Shown here: piece after piece, positions 27,113 to 36,345 of the stretch
Numbering within the stretch: position 1 is the stretch's first letter
How the letters are laid out: each line of letters begins with the position of its first letter
Assembly: GCA_018062315.1 (NCBI GenBank)
Contig: JAGOSM010000003.1
Coordinates: 1 to 57,437 of the forward strand
Direction: 5' to 3'
DNA: 57,437 bases
From: Simkaniaceae bacterium
GTDB lineage: Bacteria > Chlamydiota > Chlamydiia > Chlamydiales > Simkaniaceae
Notes under the pieces: model-generated
Databases searched by the model: none
What the model was told of the DNA's origin: nothing
Seen by the model: the letters and a program-made list of their open reading frames with translations, nothing else
Position numbers and translations under genes: made by a program

Positions 27113-27903
27113 AGAAATGGCTTCCTTTTACTTTTGGCTCCCTTTCCTTTATTTGGCAGATTCTCTTTTTCTACCTCCCTCTACTCCTTCTCATTGCAGC
27201 AAGCTTTGAGCAGGGAGGCCGCTTTTATATTGCCCTGTTAAAACCCGTCTATTTTAAAATTATTTTTATAACATTGATTGTAGCGACCCTATCCGCCATT
27301 CTTTGTGCGCTTATAGCCTACCCTGTTGCCTATTTTATCGCATTTAGAGCACGTCGCTATAAATATTTTCTTCTGTTCTGCTTAATTGTCCCTTTTTGGA
27401 CCAATTTTCTTCTTCACGTCTATGCTTGGTTCTTTATTTTGGATAAAGAGGGTTTTATCAATCAATTCCTCTCCCTCTTAAATGTGGGCCCCTTTTCCTT
27501 TTTAAATTCCCTCTTCGGAATCATGATGATGATGGTTTACACCTATCTCCCCTTTATGGTACTGCCGATTTACGCCTCTCTTGAGCGCTTTGATCGCCAT
27601 ATTCTCGAAGCTTCGGAGGACCTTGGCGCTACCTTTGCTCAAACATTTGCAAAGATCATGTTCCCTCTCACCTTACCTGCAGTCCGAACCGGTTTTTTTC
27701 TTGTATTCATCCCTTGCTTCGGGGAATTCATTATTCCCGAGCTTATGGGGGGGGATAAATACTACTTCACAGGAAATGTGATTTCGCAGCTTGTTTTAGG
27801 AAATGAAACAAGGGGGCTTGGCGCCGCCTTTACAGTCATCGCTTCCCTTTGCCTCCTCATCTTTATCACCCCCCTCTACAAGTGGATGCAACGGTATGAA
27901 TAG
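27109..27903 (+). CDS. potB: Spermidine/putrescine ABC transporter permease PotB
   Basis: 264-residue inner-membrane permease with six hydrophobic segments (IWQILFFYLPLLLLIAAS, IIFITLIVATLSAILCALIAYPVAYFI and others). The EAA loop that contacts the ATPase is ILEASEDLGATFAQTFAKIMFPLTLPAV, close to the canonical EAAxxLGAxxxxxFxxIxLP. It overlaps potA by 4 nt and potC by 8 nt, so translation is coupled. Confidence 0.9.
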   Translation: MKKWLPFTFGSLSFIWQILFFYLPLLLLIAASFEQGGRFYIALLKPVYFKIIFITLIVATLSAILCALIAYPVAYFIAFRARRYKYFLLFCLIVPFWTNFLLHVYAWFFILDKEGFINQFLSLLNVGPFSFLNSLFGIMMMMVYTYLPFMVLPIYASLERFDRHILEASEDLGATFAQTFAKIMFPLTLPAVRTGFFLVFIPCFGEFIIPELMGGDKYYFTGNVISQLVLGNETRGLGAAFTVIASLCLLIFITPLYKWMQRYE

Positions 27904-28648
27904 ATTTTTTACTTCTTTAGTCTACTTATTTCTCTATGCTCCCATTATTGTTTTAATCACCTATTCGTTTAATTCGAAGGGATTTCCATCAACCTATGAA
28001 CATTTTACGTTTAAGTGGTATATCGAACTTTATCACTCTACGGAGCTTTGGTCTGCATTTTTTGTTTCATGCATTGTGGCAACAACAGCCACTCTACTTA
28101 GCCTAGGAATGGCAACCAGTTTAATTTATTTTCGAGCCTGTGGGGCCAAAGTGACCCCTTGGCTTCCCTTGTTCTATGGTAGTGTTATTGTCCCAGAAAC
28201 TGTATTAGCTATCTCTCTTCTTCTCTTTTTTAACCTCCTTAAAATCCCCCTAGGATTAACCTCATTAATTGTAGCCCATACGATTTTAGGACTTGGCTTT
28301 ATTGTACCGATCCTCTACCTCAGGTATACAGGGCTAGACCACCGTTTAGAAGAAACGTCGTTATCGCTCGGTGCAACCCCAAGACAAACTTTTTTTAAGA
28401 TCACACTTCCCCTCTTAAGGTCAACGATGGCTGCATGTGGTCTTATGATTTTTATTCTCTCTTTTGACGATTTTATTTTTGCCTATTTCTGTGCAGGGCC
28501 TAGAGTACAAACCCTCTCTTTATTCCTCCTTTCCATGATTCGAACAGGGATTTCCCCTGTTGTCAATGCCCTTTCTGCCTTCCTTTTAGGATTAAGCTCC
28601 CTCCTAGTGTTGCTCTTTTTCTCGACAAAACCGAGGATACCCTCATGA
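27896..28648 (+). CDS. potC: Spermidine/putrescine ABC transporter permease PotC
   Basis: 250-residue second permease. The start at 27896 (MNRFFTSLVYLFLYAPI) gives the usual PotC N terminus; the open frame extends upstream to 27803 only as an out-of-frame reading of potB. Six hydrophobic segments and the EAA loop LEETSLSLGATPRQTFFKITLPLLRST are visible. It starts inside the potB stop region and its end overlaps potD by 4 nt. Confidence 0.9.
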   Translation: MNRFFTSLVYLFLYAPIIVLITYSFNSKGFPSTYEHFTFKWYIELYHSTELWSAFFVSCIVATTATLLSLGMATSLIYFRACGAKVTPWLPLFYGSVIVPETVLAISLLLFFNLLKIPLGLTSLIVAHTILGLGFIVPILYLRYTGLDHRLEETSLSLGATPRQTFFKITLPLLRSTMAACGLMIFILSFDDFIFAYFCAGPRVQTLSLFLLSMIRTGISPVVNALSAFLLGLSSLLVLLFFSTKPRIPS

Positions 28649-29694
28649 TTAGCCGCGTTACTATTATCTTGTTCTGGATTTTACTGATTTTTGGGATCAT
28701 TTTTTTTGAAAGAGATGAGCCTTCTGCCGAAAAAAGCATTACGGTATTTACCTTTGCGCAGATGTTTGACCCAGAGATCATTACTGCTTTTGAGAAAAAA
28801 ACAGGAATCAAGGTCAATCTCACCTATTATGACTCTAACGAAGAACTCCTCGTCAAACTCAAAGCTTCGCGTGGCGAGGGATATGACCTCATTATTCCTT
28901 CAGATTATGCGGTTGCATTACTGAGAGAGGAAGGGCTACTCAAAAAACTAGATAAGAGTAAGCTCTATTTTATCGATCGGATCATGCCTAACCTAAAAGG
29001 ACTTCCCTATGACCCTGAGAATGAACATTCACTTCCTTTTCAATGGGATATCTATGGGTTTGGGATGAATAAAGAACTCCTTCCTCCTGGACTCCCTATG
29101 ACTTGGGATGCAGTCTTTAAAAACCAGGGATATCCGATCATCATGAGTCGAGATCCTATAGATACGTTAAATTTTGCCTCACGCTATCTTTTTGGTCATA
29201 ATGATCCTTTAGTCAAACATGAAATTAAAGAAATCCGATCCCTTCTCATCAAGCAAAAAGAATGGGTTCAGGCCTATGCTGCACTCCGAGGTGATTTTTT
29301 CCTTGCAACCCGTTCAGTCCCTCTTTGTCTTTCCATTAGTTCTTATGTTTTTTCGACAATGAAAGATTTTCCCTTTATTTCATTTGAGCTTCCTGAGGAA
29401 TGGACCTTTATTTCTGTTGAGAATGTGGCTATTCCAAAACCCTCAGATAAAGAGGACCTCGTCTACGAGTTTTTAAATGCAATGTATGAAGAAGAAACGT
29501 TAGCAAAATGTTGTGATAAGCTTCTTTTCTACCCTGCTATTCATGGGGTGATTTCTCATATGGAAAATAAGCCCGCAGCATTTGAGCGAATTCTTGAGGA
29601 ATCCACCTCAAGAACCCTCTATTTTTGCAAGCCTATTGTGAGTGAAGAAAGAGCAAGAACCCTCTGGATAGAGGTCAAAGGCACCTCTTATTAA
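28645..29694 (+). CDS. potD: Spermidine/putrescine-binding protein PotD
   Basis: 349-residue substrate-binding protein. The mature fold begins ITVFTFAQMFDPEIITAFEKKTGIKVNLTYYDSNEELLVKLKA, and YDLIIPSDYAVALLREEGLL is the PotD family signature. LPFQWDIYGFGMNKELL and PISEERARTLW-like C-terminal elements follow. The N terminus (VTIILFWILLIFGIIFFER) is hydrophobic but has no clear AxA site or lipobox, so the protein may be anchored in the inner membrane instead of being released. It ends the potABCD operon; the palindrome at 29763-29858 lies just downstream and probably ends transcription. Confidence 0.88.
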   Translation: MISRVTIILFWILLIFGIIFFERDEPSAEKSITVFTFAQMFDPEIITAFEKKTGIKVNLTYYDSNEELLVKLKASRGEGYDLIIPSDYAVALLREEGLLKKLDKSKLYFIDRIMPNLKGLPYDPENEHSLPFQWDIYGFGMNKELLPPGLPMTWDAVFKNQGYPIIMSRDPIDTLNFASRYLFGHNDPLVKHEIKEIRSLLIKQKEWVQAYAALRGDFFLATRSVPLCLSISSYVFSTMKDFPFISFELPEEWTFISVENVAIPKPSDKEDLVYEFLNAMYEEETLAKCCDKLLFYPAIHGVISHMENKPAAFERILEESTSRTLYFCKPIVSEERARTLWIEVKGTSY

Positions 29695-29762
29695 CCTGAG
29701 TTTCGGTTCGCGAGAACATCCTAGTTTTATCTACGAAGCACTGAATTTTTTACACCCCATTC

Positions 29763-29858
29763 CCCCCTTTGCGTCTTTGCGCCCCTGCGCCTCTGCGTTA
29801 TTTTTTAAAATTTAGGGACTGAACGCAGAGGCGCAGGGGCGCAAAGACGCAAAGGGGG
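29763..29858. repeat. Perfect 37-bp inverted repeat (palindrome family 2)
   Basis: The arm at 29763-29799 is the exact reverse complement of 29822-29858, with a 22-nt AT-rich loop that contains T6. The arms are made of GCGTCTTTGCGCC-like short units. It sits between the convergent potD and acpP genes, so its hairpin could act as a two-way terminator. A decayed copy is at 17735-17801. Confidence 0.95.
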
Positions 29859-29897
29859 AATCATGATATTTATCAATCTAATCGACTAGCAGCGCTT

Positions 29898-30134
29898 TTA
29901 AGCGCCCTTCTTAGATTTGACATAGACGACAACATCTTTGACAGTTTTAAGCTTCTCTGCATCTTCCTCAGAGATCTCAAACCCAAAGCGCTCTTCAAAT
30001 GTCATGATTAGCTCTGTAAGATCCAAAGAATCCGCATTTAAATCCTCAATAAACGATTTATCCATTGTCACTTCAGCTTCGTCAACACCAAGCTGTTCAA
30101 CAATGACATCGATCACTTCTTTTTCTATCGACAT
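29898..30134 (-). CDS. acpP: Acyl carrier protein
   Basis: Carries growing acyl chains in fatty-acid and lipid A synthesis. 78 residues, acidic, with the phosphopantetheine site [11 protein letters not shown] (Ser36), the substrate of AcpS encoded at 17000-17380. [23 protein letters not shown] is the normal helix III-IV region. It is the last gene of fabH-fabD-fabG-acpP, 14 bp after fabG, the same order as in C. trachomatis (from memory). Confidence 0.96.
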   Translation of the reverse strand: MSIEKEVIDVIVEQLGVDEAEVTMDKSFIEDLNADSLDLTELIMTFEERFGFEISEEDAEKLKTVKDVVVYVKSKKGA

Positions 30135-30148
30135 TCTAGTTCCTTTGT

Positions 30149-30874
30149 TTAAGATGTCATTCCGCCATCAACAGGAATTACTTGACCTGTTATATAGTCT
30201 GACATAGAGCTGCCAAGAAAAAGGGCCGCATTCGCAATATCCTCAAGATTCCCAAATCGTCCCATAGGAATCTCTCGAAGAATAGCTTCTTTCTGCGCCT
30301 CAGTCAATTGGTCAGTCATATCAGTCGGAAAAAAACCGGGAGCGATACAGTTTACACAAATCCCTCGCCCCGCAACTTCCTTGGCTAGGGAACGGGTAAA
30401 CCCAAGCATCCCTAACTTAGAAGAAGCATAATTAACTTGACCAGCATTTCCTGTCAAGCCTATCACGGATGAAATGTTAATAATCTTACCTTGTTTAGCC
30501 TTGATCATTGAACGAATCACCGCGCGACATACATTGTAGACCGATTTGAGATTGGTATCCATCACCTCATCCCAATCAGACTCACTCATTCTCATCAGAA
30601 GAGAATCCCTCGTGATTCCCGCACAGTTAATGACCACATCTAGAGATCCCCATTCTTTTAAAAGAGACTCCACTCCATGATCAACCTCTCCCGTTTTAGC
30701 TACATCAAGAAGGGTGTAGGAAATACCCTGAGCAGCAAGAGCTTCGGCCTTTTCTTTATTTCGACCAAAGACATGCACCTCGGCCCCTTGAGAAGCAAAA
30801 GCGAGGGCACAGCCCCTACCGAGCCCCGACGTTCCCCCGGTGATTAAGACTTTCTTCCCATTCACTAATCCCAT
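30149..30874 (-). CDS. fabG: 3-oxoacyl-[acyl-carrier-protein] reductase
   Basis: NADPH-dependent short-chain dehydrogenase that reduces 3-ketoacyl-ACP. The cofactor motif [16 protein letters not shown] is near residue 13, NNAG appears as INCAG, and the catalytic Ser ([12 protein letters not shown]) and Tyr/Lys ([10 protein letters not shown]) are present, ending in [14 protein letters not shown]. 241 aa is typical. GAGG lies 6 nt before the ATG, inside the end of fabD (59-bp overlap). Confidence 0.96.
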   Translation of the reverse strand: MGLVNGKKVLITGGTSGLGRGCALAFASQGAEVHVFGRNKEKAEALAAQGISYTLLDVAKTGEVDHGVESLLKEWGSLDVVINCAGITRDSLLMRMSESDWDEVMDTNLKSVYNVCRAVIRSMIKAKQGKIINISSVIGLTGNAGQVNYASSKLGMLGFTRSLAKEVAGRGICVNCIAPGFFPTDMTDQLTEAQKEAILREIPMGRFGNLEDIANAALFLGSSMSDYITGQVIPVDGGMTS

Positions 30875-31769
30875 CTAAATCCTCGACTTTCGTTAATGTA
30901 TATGTAGGTAAATCCATCTTCCGATTCATTCCCGCTACCGTTTTTCCTGGACCTATCTCCAAAGCTTTTTCTACGCCGCGTCCTACCATTCTCTCAATTC
31001 CCCTTTCCCATAAGGTAGGACTTGTCACCTGATCAACCAGATACCCCCGAATCAACCCCTCATCAGAGACAAAATCGCCAGGAACATTCATCACGACATC
31101 CATAGATAAAGTACCAGTTTTCATTCTTTCTAATAAGGGTCTCATCTCCTCTTTCGCACTTTCCATTAAAGGAGAATGAAAAGCCCCTGATACATCCAAA
31201 GGTAAAACTCTTTTTGCCCCTGCCTCTTTGAGAGAATGAGTCACTTCTTCAAGTCCCTCGAGAGTCCCTGAAATCACCACTTGCCCAGGACAATTTACAT
31301 TAGCTACATAGACCCGTTTTCCATGTAAATGGGGTTTAATCTGCTCTGCAGTCATCCCGAGAACGACACTCATTCCCCCACGTACAATCATGGATGCTTC
31401 ATGCATCGCTTGACCCCTTGCTCTTACAATCTGAACCCCTTCTTGAAAAGATAAGAAAGAAGCTGCAGTTAAGGCAGAATACTCTCCTAAACTTAAACCC
31501 GCCGCAATATCAAAGGTAAGGCGAGGAAATTGGGATTGAAGAGTCCGGTACATCGCTAAAGAAGTTACATAAATCGCAATCTGAGCTCGATTTGTTGCCA
31601 TCAATTCAGCTTGAGAACCTTCAAAAATAAGACGAGAAAGAGCTTCTCCTAAAAGATCATCGGCTTCTTGAAAGATCTCTTTAGCAGACAAAAAGGTATT
31701 AAAAAAATCTGCTCCCATTCCTGGATATTGAGCTCCTTGTCCAGGGAAAAGAACCGCTTGTTTAGTCAT
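30816..31769 (-). CDS. fabD: Malonyl-CoA:ACP transacylase
   Basis: Loads malonyl groups from malonyl-CoA (made by acetyl-CoA carboxylase; accA is at 47097) onto AcpP. LFPGQGAQYPGMG at 7-19, the nucleophile loop GLSLGEYSAL (Ser93), a conserved Arg in VRARGQAM and the catalytic His in GAFHSPLM are present. 317 aa is typical. GGAGGAGACA directly precedes the ATG. It overlaps fabH by 8 bp and fabG by 59 bp. Confidence 0.96.
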   Translation of the reverse strand: MTKQAVLFPGQGAQYPGMGADFFNTFLSAKEIFQEADDLLGEALSRLIFEGSQAELMATNRAQIAIYVTSLAMYRTLQSQFPRLTFDIAAGLSLGEYSALTAASFLSFQEGVQIVRARGQAMHEASMIVRGGMSVVLGMTAEQIKPHLHGKRVYVANVNCPGQVVISGTLEGLEEVTHSLKEAGAKRVLPLDVSGAFHSPLMESAKEEMRPLLERMKTGTLSMDVVMNVPGDFVSDEGLIRGYLVDQVTSPTLWERGIERMVGRGVEKALEIGPGKTVAGMNRKMDLPTYTLTKVEDLDGISEWEESLNHRGNVGAR

Positions 31770-32757
31770 TGTCTCCTCCCTTCGTTAAAATACCAGCTCC
31801 CCAAGTGAACCCTGCCCCAAAGGCAATCAGCATAATGCGAGTTCCTAAAGCAATATCCCTTTCTCTCACAAGTTCATCAAGAGCGATCCCTATCGAAGAA
31901 GCAGATGTATTGCCATATTTATCTAAAGTAAGATACACCCTGTCTAAAGGAACCTTAAAGCGCTTGGCAATTCCCTCAATAATCCGAATATTCGCCTGAT
32001 GAGGGACAAGATAATCAATATCCTCTTCCTTAAGGTGGAGCGCATCGAGACACTGCTTAGCTGCAGACTCCATACGACGCACCGCATGCTTGTACACTTC
32101 CTTCCCATCCATTTGGATATAGTGCTGCAATTCCGCCACTGTGGCAGCAGTCGCTGGGGCTCGACAACCTCCAGCCGGAAGCATTAAAAGACCCGCTTGT
32201 TCTCCATCAGAACCGAGATTGATATCACTGATATAATATCCTTCCCCTCGATTAGAAATCACGGCAGCACACGCCCCATCCCCAAACAAAACACACGTTG
32301 TGCGATCTTGGTAATTGGTAATAGAAGACAGTTTTTCAGCAGCCACAAGTAAAATATTTTGATAAAGACCCGATTCAATAAAGGCTTTCGCAATCGACAG
32401 TCCATAAATATATCCCGTACACGCAGCTTGGATATCTAAGGCTGCGGCTCGGGTAGCCTTTAATTCTTTTTGAATCAAACAAGCTGTACTTGGAAAAAGG
32501 TAGTCTGGGGTGAGCGTCGCAAATAAAATGAGATCTATCTCCTCAGGAGCACACCCTGCCTCATGAAGAGCAATTTCTGCTGCTGCAAGCCCCATTCCCG
32601 AAGTAAACTCAGCATCTTCAGCAATTCTTCTCTCTTTAATGCCCGTCCGGGTGACGATCCATTCATCTGAAGTTTCGACAATTTTTTCGAGATCAGCATT
32701 CGTTAGTATTTTTTTTGGAAGATATGAACCTAATCCAATGATTCGCGCTTTTACCAT
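31762..32757 (-). CDS. fabH: 3-oxoacyl-ACP synthase III
   Basis: Starts fatty-acid synthesis by condensing acetyl-CoA with malonyl-ACP. The catalytic triad is seen as Cys113 in IQAACTGYIYG, His in LVPHQANIRII and Asn in YGNTSASSIGIAL. The N terminus RIIGLGSYLPKKILTN and 331 aa are typical. It heads the fabH-fabD-fabG-acpP operon, 45 bp from divergent recR, an arrangement also found in C. trachomatis (from memory). Confidence 0.96.
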   Translation of the reverse strand: MVKARIIGLGSYLPKKILTNADLEKIVETSDEWIVTRTGIKERRIAEDAEFTSGMGLAAAEIALHEAGCAPEEIDLILFATLTPDYLFPSTACLIQKELKATRAAALDIQAACTGYIYGLSIAKAFIESGLYQNILLVAAEKLSSITNYQDRTTCVLFGDGACAAVISNRGEGYYISDINLGSDGEQAGLLMLPAGGCRAPATAATVAELQHYIQMDGKEVYKHAVRRMESAAKQCLDALHLKEEDIDYLVPHQANIRIIEGIAKRFKVPLDRVYLTLDKYGNTSASSIGIALDELVRERDIALGTRIMLIAFGAGFTWGAGILTKGGDND

Positions 32758-32802
32758 GCGCCTACTCTACAAAAAAATCGATTAAAATTCTACCTGTTTG
32801 GT

Positions 32803-33411
32803 ATGTTTAAAAGGATGTCAGAATACCCAGCCCCTCTAGAAACTTTGATTTCCCATTTCCAAAAACTCCCCGGAGTTGGAAGAAAAACAGCTGAAAGATT
32901 TGCATTTAAAATTTTAACTTGGAAGAGCTCAGAACTCTCTCTTTTTGCCTCTCACCTCAAAGAAATTCAAGAAGAGCTGTCTCACTGTGAAACCTGTGGA
33001 GCCCTTATTTCAACCGTCTGCCCTTTTTGCACCTCATCCTTTAGAGATCGCTCTCGCCTTTGTGTTGTAGCAACACCAAAAGACATCTTCTCGATTGAAA
33101 AAACTCACCAATATCAAGGCCTTTACCATGTTCTAGGAGCCCTTCTATCCCCTATCGATGGAATTTTTCCAGAAAAGCTCCACTTACACAAACTCAAAGC
33201 CCGCCTTCATGCTGAGCCTATCCAGGAAGTGATTATTGCTCTCGATTCCACTTTAGAGGGAGATACTACCTCTCTTTTTCTCAAAGAAGAATTGAAACAT
33301 CTCAAATTAACACGCCTTGCCTTTGGGATGCCCATGGGATCTTCTATCGATTACGTCGATGAAAGTACCCTGTCACAAGCTTTTACAGGTAGACAATTGT
33401 TGCACGAATAA
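32803..33411 (+). CDS. recR: Recombination protein RecR
   Basis: Works with RecF/RecO in loading RecA at gaps. The helix-hairpin-helix LPGVGRKTAERFAFKIL, a four-Cys zinc finger (CETCGALISTVCPFC), a Toprim domain from LCVVATPKDIFSIEKT and a closing GMPMGSSIDYVDESTLSQAFTGR are present. 202 aa is normal. No clear ribosome-binding site precedes the ATG at 32803. It is followed 28 bp later by bamA. Confidence 0.94.
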   Translation: MFKRMSEYPAPLETLISHFQKLPGVGRKTAERFAFKILTWKSSELSLFASHLKEIQEELSHCETCGALISTVCPFCTSSFRDRSRLCVVATPKDIFSIEKTHQYQGLYHVLGALLSPIDGIFPEKLHLHKLKARLHAEPIQEVIIALDSTLEGDTTSLFLKEELKHLKLTRLAFGMPMGSSIDYVDESTLSQAFTGRQLLHE

Positions 33412-33439
33412 CCGTTTCTTTCTATACTCACTACCAGTC

Positions 33440-35812
33440 ATGATTAAACGGTGTTTTCTCTTCATTCTTTTGATGACAGGTCTCTTTGCAGCAGATAGCT
33501 ACGAAGGGAAAACCATCAGCGATATTCGGATCCATATTGAGACTCTTTCTAGGTCTTCCTCCTTTAATCCCCAATCTATTTTGACTCAATTACGGTCCAA
33601 ACCTGGCGATCCTTTTTCACAACAAACTTTCGACCAGGATCTCAAATCTCTTTCTGAAAAATACGACCGCATCGATCCTGAACTCTCCCTAGATGCGGAT
33701 AATAAAGTCACCATCTCTCTCAAATTATGGCACCGACCTCTGATCAAAAGCATCTCCTGGCATGGCAATCTCAATTTATCTACAGGGAAGCTCAGCAAAG
33801 AACTCGGCATCGCACCTTATACGACATTTAACCGTTCCGACTTTACAAAAGCCTTCAACAAAGTCAAAGAGTACTACATCAAGAAAGGGTTCTTTGAAGT
33901 CTCGATGTACTATAAAGTCATCCAAGATCCCAGCAACAACGAAGTCGATATTGAAATCAATATCGATGAGGGACATTGGGGTCATATCGGTGGGATTAAA
34001 TTCCAGGGACTCAGCCCCGAAGATGAATCTGCCATCATGGAAAAAATACAGACGAAAAAATACAATTTTTTCACAAGTTGGCTTACAGGTCGCGGTATTT
34101 ACCATCAAGACGCGATGGACCACGACAAACTCATTATCGTGAATTTTCTCCAGAATCAAGGGTACGCAGACGCCAGGGTCAATATCGAAGTTGGCCAAAA
34201 TAAAGCTGGAAAAATCATCATTACAGTCAGTGCGAATAAGGGACCCCTCTACCATTTCGGGGATGTCTCTTTCTCTGGCAATACCCTTTATACCGATGCT
34301 CAAGTGGAAACCGCCCTCTCCATTAAAGAAGGGGGAACCTATTCGAATGAAGCCCTTAAAAATGCTCAAGAAAATCTCAAAAACTTGTATGGGCGTGATG
34401 GATACATCGAAACAGAAGCACAATACACCCTGACTCTCAATTCAGATGAGCCTGTCTACGACGTCCATTTTAATCTCATCGAAGGAGAGCAGTTTAAAAT
34501 TGGACTCATTCGAGTGCTCGGGAACTCACAAACAGACCAAAAAGTCATTTTAAGGGAAAGTCATCTCGTTCCAAGTGAAGTTTTTGATTCAAGAAAACTC
34601 CAAGCTACCCAACATCGCCTTGAAGCCGTTGGCTATTTCAAATCGGTGAACGTCTATCCGGTTAAATCAAGCATTGGCCCAAATTATAGAGACGTGATCA
34701 TTGAAGTTGAGGAAACCACGACAGGATCTGTCAATTTCTCTGTCGGTTTTAGCTCCCTCCAAAAAGCTTTTGGAGAGATTGGACTCACAGAGAATAATTT
34801 CAACATCGAAGGACTCCGTCGCTTTTGGAAAGATGGAATTTCTTCTGTTCGAGGCGGCGGACAATATTTTTCTCTAAAAGCCTCCTTTGGATCAAGACAA
34901 CAAAATTACGACCTTGCTTGGATGGACCCCTACTTCTTAGATACCGCTTGGCGCTTTGGTTTTGACCTCAACTACTCTTTGAACAGACTTCAGTCTAAAG
35001 ATTACCAAGTCAAACAGTTTGGGGGCTCTCTCTTTTCTTCCTACCCCCTTTCCCCTTTCTGGACCTATAGCATGAAATTACGGGGCCTTGTTCCCAATAT
35101 TCATTTCACCGGCGAGAAAAAAATCATCGATGCCAATGAACAAATCAATAATAGCGGGGTTGTTGTAGGATTTAGCCCCTCCTTTATCTTTGATTCAACC
35201 GATAATGCATTTAAACCTCACCGCGGTTACCGCTCTGTCATGGAAGTTGAAATCTGCGAGATGCGACGCCATAACAATAATCCTCAACGCTACCTCACTT
35301 TTATTAAAGCTCAATATCTCAACAACTTCTACTACCCTATCTGGCGCCGAGGAACCCTCAAATTCCGTGCAGAAGGGAAAGTCATCTGTCCTCTCAACTT
35401 TCCTCACAACATCGACAATAGCCCCCTTCCTTTAAGTGAACGGTACTTCCTCGGGGGTGAAACAACTGTCCGAGGTTACCAACCCTTTATATTGGGTAAA
35501 AAGTTTAATCAGCTCAAAGATGGAAAGGTCAAAGCTACTAATGAACCTATAGGGGGACTTTCTTCTCTTCTCCTTTCCTTGGAATACTTACAAACTCTCC
35601 ACCCTATGATCGATGGGTTTGTCTTCTTCGATAGTGGTAGCATTACCATGAAGATGTTCTCTGTACATAAACTTAACATGTCCTATGGTGCAGGACTGCG
35701 CCTCGATATCGGCAACCGCTTACCCTTTGTGGTTGGATTCGGTATCCCGATCAATCCGAAAAATAAGAAAGAACAACAAAAACTCTTTTTCTCCATGGGA
35801 GGTCAGTTTTAA
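33440..35812 (+). CDS. bamA: Outer-membrane protein assembly factor BamA (Omp85)
   Basis: Folds and inserts beta-barrel proteins in the outer membrane. The start at 33440 (MIKRCFLFILLMTGLFAADS) gives a signal peptide; the frame is open upstream to 33317 but that part overlaps recR. About 790 aa: five POTRA-type repeats (e.g. YHFGDVSFSGNTLYTDAQVETAL, FKIGLIRVLGNSQTDQKVILRE) and a C-terminal 16-strand barrel with LSERYFLGGETTVRGY, containing the conserved VRGY loop motif. It ends in F (GGQF). It overlaps skp by 1 nt (TAATG). Confidence 0.94.
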   Translation: MIKRCFLFILLMTGLFAADSYEGKTISDIRIHIETLSRSSSFNPQSILTQLRSKPGDPFSQQTFDQDLKSLSEKYDRIDPELSLDADNKVTISLKLWHRPLIKSISWHGNLNLSTGKLSKELGIAPYTTFNRSDFTKAFNKVKEYYIKKGFFEVSMYYKVIQDPSNNEVDIEINIDEGHWGHIGGIKFQGLSPEDESAIMEKIQTKKYNFFTSWLTGRGIYHQDAMDHDKLIIVNFLQNQGYADARVNIEVGQNKAGKIIITVSANKGPLYHFGDVSFSGNTLYTDAQVETALSIKEGGTYSNEALKNAQENLKNLYGRDGYIETEAQYTLTLNSDEPVYDVHFNLIEGEQFKIGLIRVLGNSQTDQKVILRESHLVPSEVFDSRKLQATQHRLEAVGYFKSVNVYPVKSSIGPNYRDVIIEVEETTTGSVNFSVGFSSLQKAFGEIGLTENNFNIEGLRRFWKDGISSVRGGGQYFSLKASFGSRQQNYDLAWMDPYFLDTAWRFGFDLNYSLNRLQSKDYQVKQFGGSLFSSYPLSPFWTYSMKLRGLVPNIHFTGEKKIIDANEQINNSGVVVGFSPSFIFDSTDNAFKPHRGYRSVMEVEICEMRRHNNNPQRYLTFIKAQYLNNFYYPIWRRGTLKFRAEGKVICPLNFPHNIDNSPLPLSERYFLGGETTVRGYQPFILGKKFNQLKDGKVKATNEPIGGLSSLLLSLEYLQTLHPMIDGFVFFDSGSITMKMFSVHKLNMSYGAGLRLDIGNRLPFVVGFGIPINPKNKKEQQKLFFSMGGQF

Positions 35813-36345
35813 TGAAAAGTCTATATGCCCTTACAATGCTCCTTGCCGCTTCTTCACTTCAAGCGGTCTCATTTGGAATTGTTAATTTCACGACGTGTGT
35901 CACAAATTCCAAAGTGGGAAAACAAGAACAAGCCCAGTTTGAATCGGTGAGAGAGCAAATGGAAAAGCTCATTAAGGATGTTGAAAAACAACTGACCGAC
36001 CTTGCAAACAAACTGAACGATACCGATTACCTAGATTCTCTATCTCCAGAGGCAGAACAAGAACTTAAAATGCAATTCGGAGCGCTTCAAGAAGAGATGC
36101 AACGGTACCAGAATCAAGCCATGCAGGTGATGAATCAAGCTAACATGCGCCTTGTTCAATCGATGAGTGATAAAGTCGCCCTTGCTTCTTCAAAAGTCGC
36201 GACCGAAAAAAAACTTTCCTTTGTCATGAATAAAGATGCCCTTTTTTATTACCTTCCTGAGAGCGATATCACCACAGATGTCATTAAAGAATTGGATAAA
36301 AATTTCGATGCCAGTACAAAGAATGACAAGAAGGATGCAAAATAA
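35812..36345 (+). CDS. skp: Periplasmic chaperone Skp/OmpH
   Basis: Holds unfolded outer-membrane proteins on their way to BamA. The signal peptide [18 protein letters not shown] precedes [24 protein letters not shown], the Skp start motif. A long charged coiled-coil region (about 40-125, [14 protein letters not shown]..., [16 protein letters not shown]) forms the tentacles. The C terminus [13 protein letters not shown] is typical. It lies in the conserved bamA-skp-lpxD order with 1-nt overlaps on both sides. Confidence 0.9.
   Translation: MKSLYALTMLLAASSLQAVSFGIVNFTTCVTNSKVGKQEQAQFESVREQMEKLIKDVEKQLTDLANKLNDTDYLDSLSPEAEQELKMQFGALQEEMQRYQNQAMQVMNQANMRLVQSMSDKVALASSKVATEKKLSFVMNKDALFYYLPESDITTDVIKELDKNFDASTKNDKKDAK

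Noticed and set aside
29695-29897. Searched for a tRNA or small RNA in the potD-acpP gap
   Set aside because: The only strong structure is the unit-built palindrome; there is no cloverleaf or CCA end.
33317-33439. N-terminal extension of bamA
   Set aside because: It overlaps recR in another frame; the ATG at 33440 starts a proper signal peptide.
33776-34423. Long minus-strand frame of 215 codons inside bamA
   Set aside because: Antisense to clear POTRA coding sequence, with no family features.
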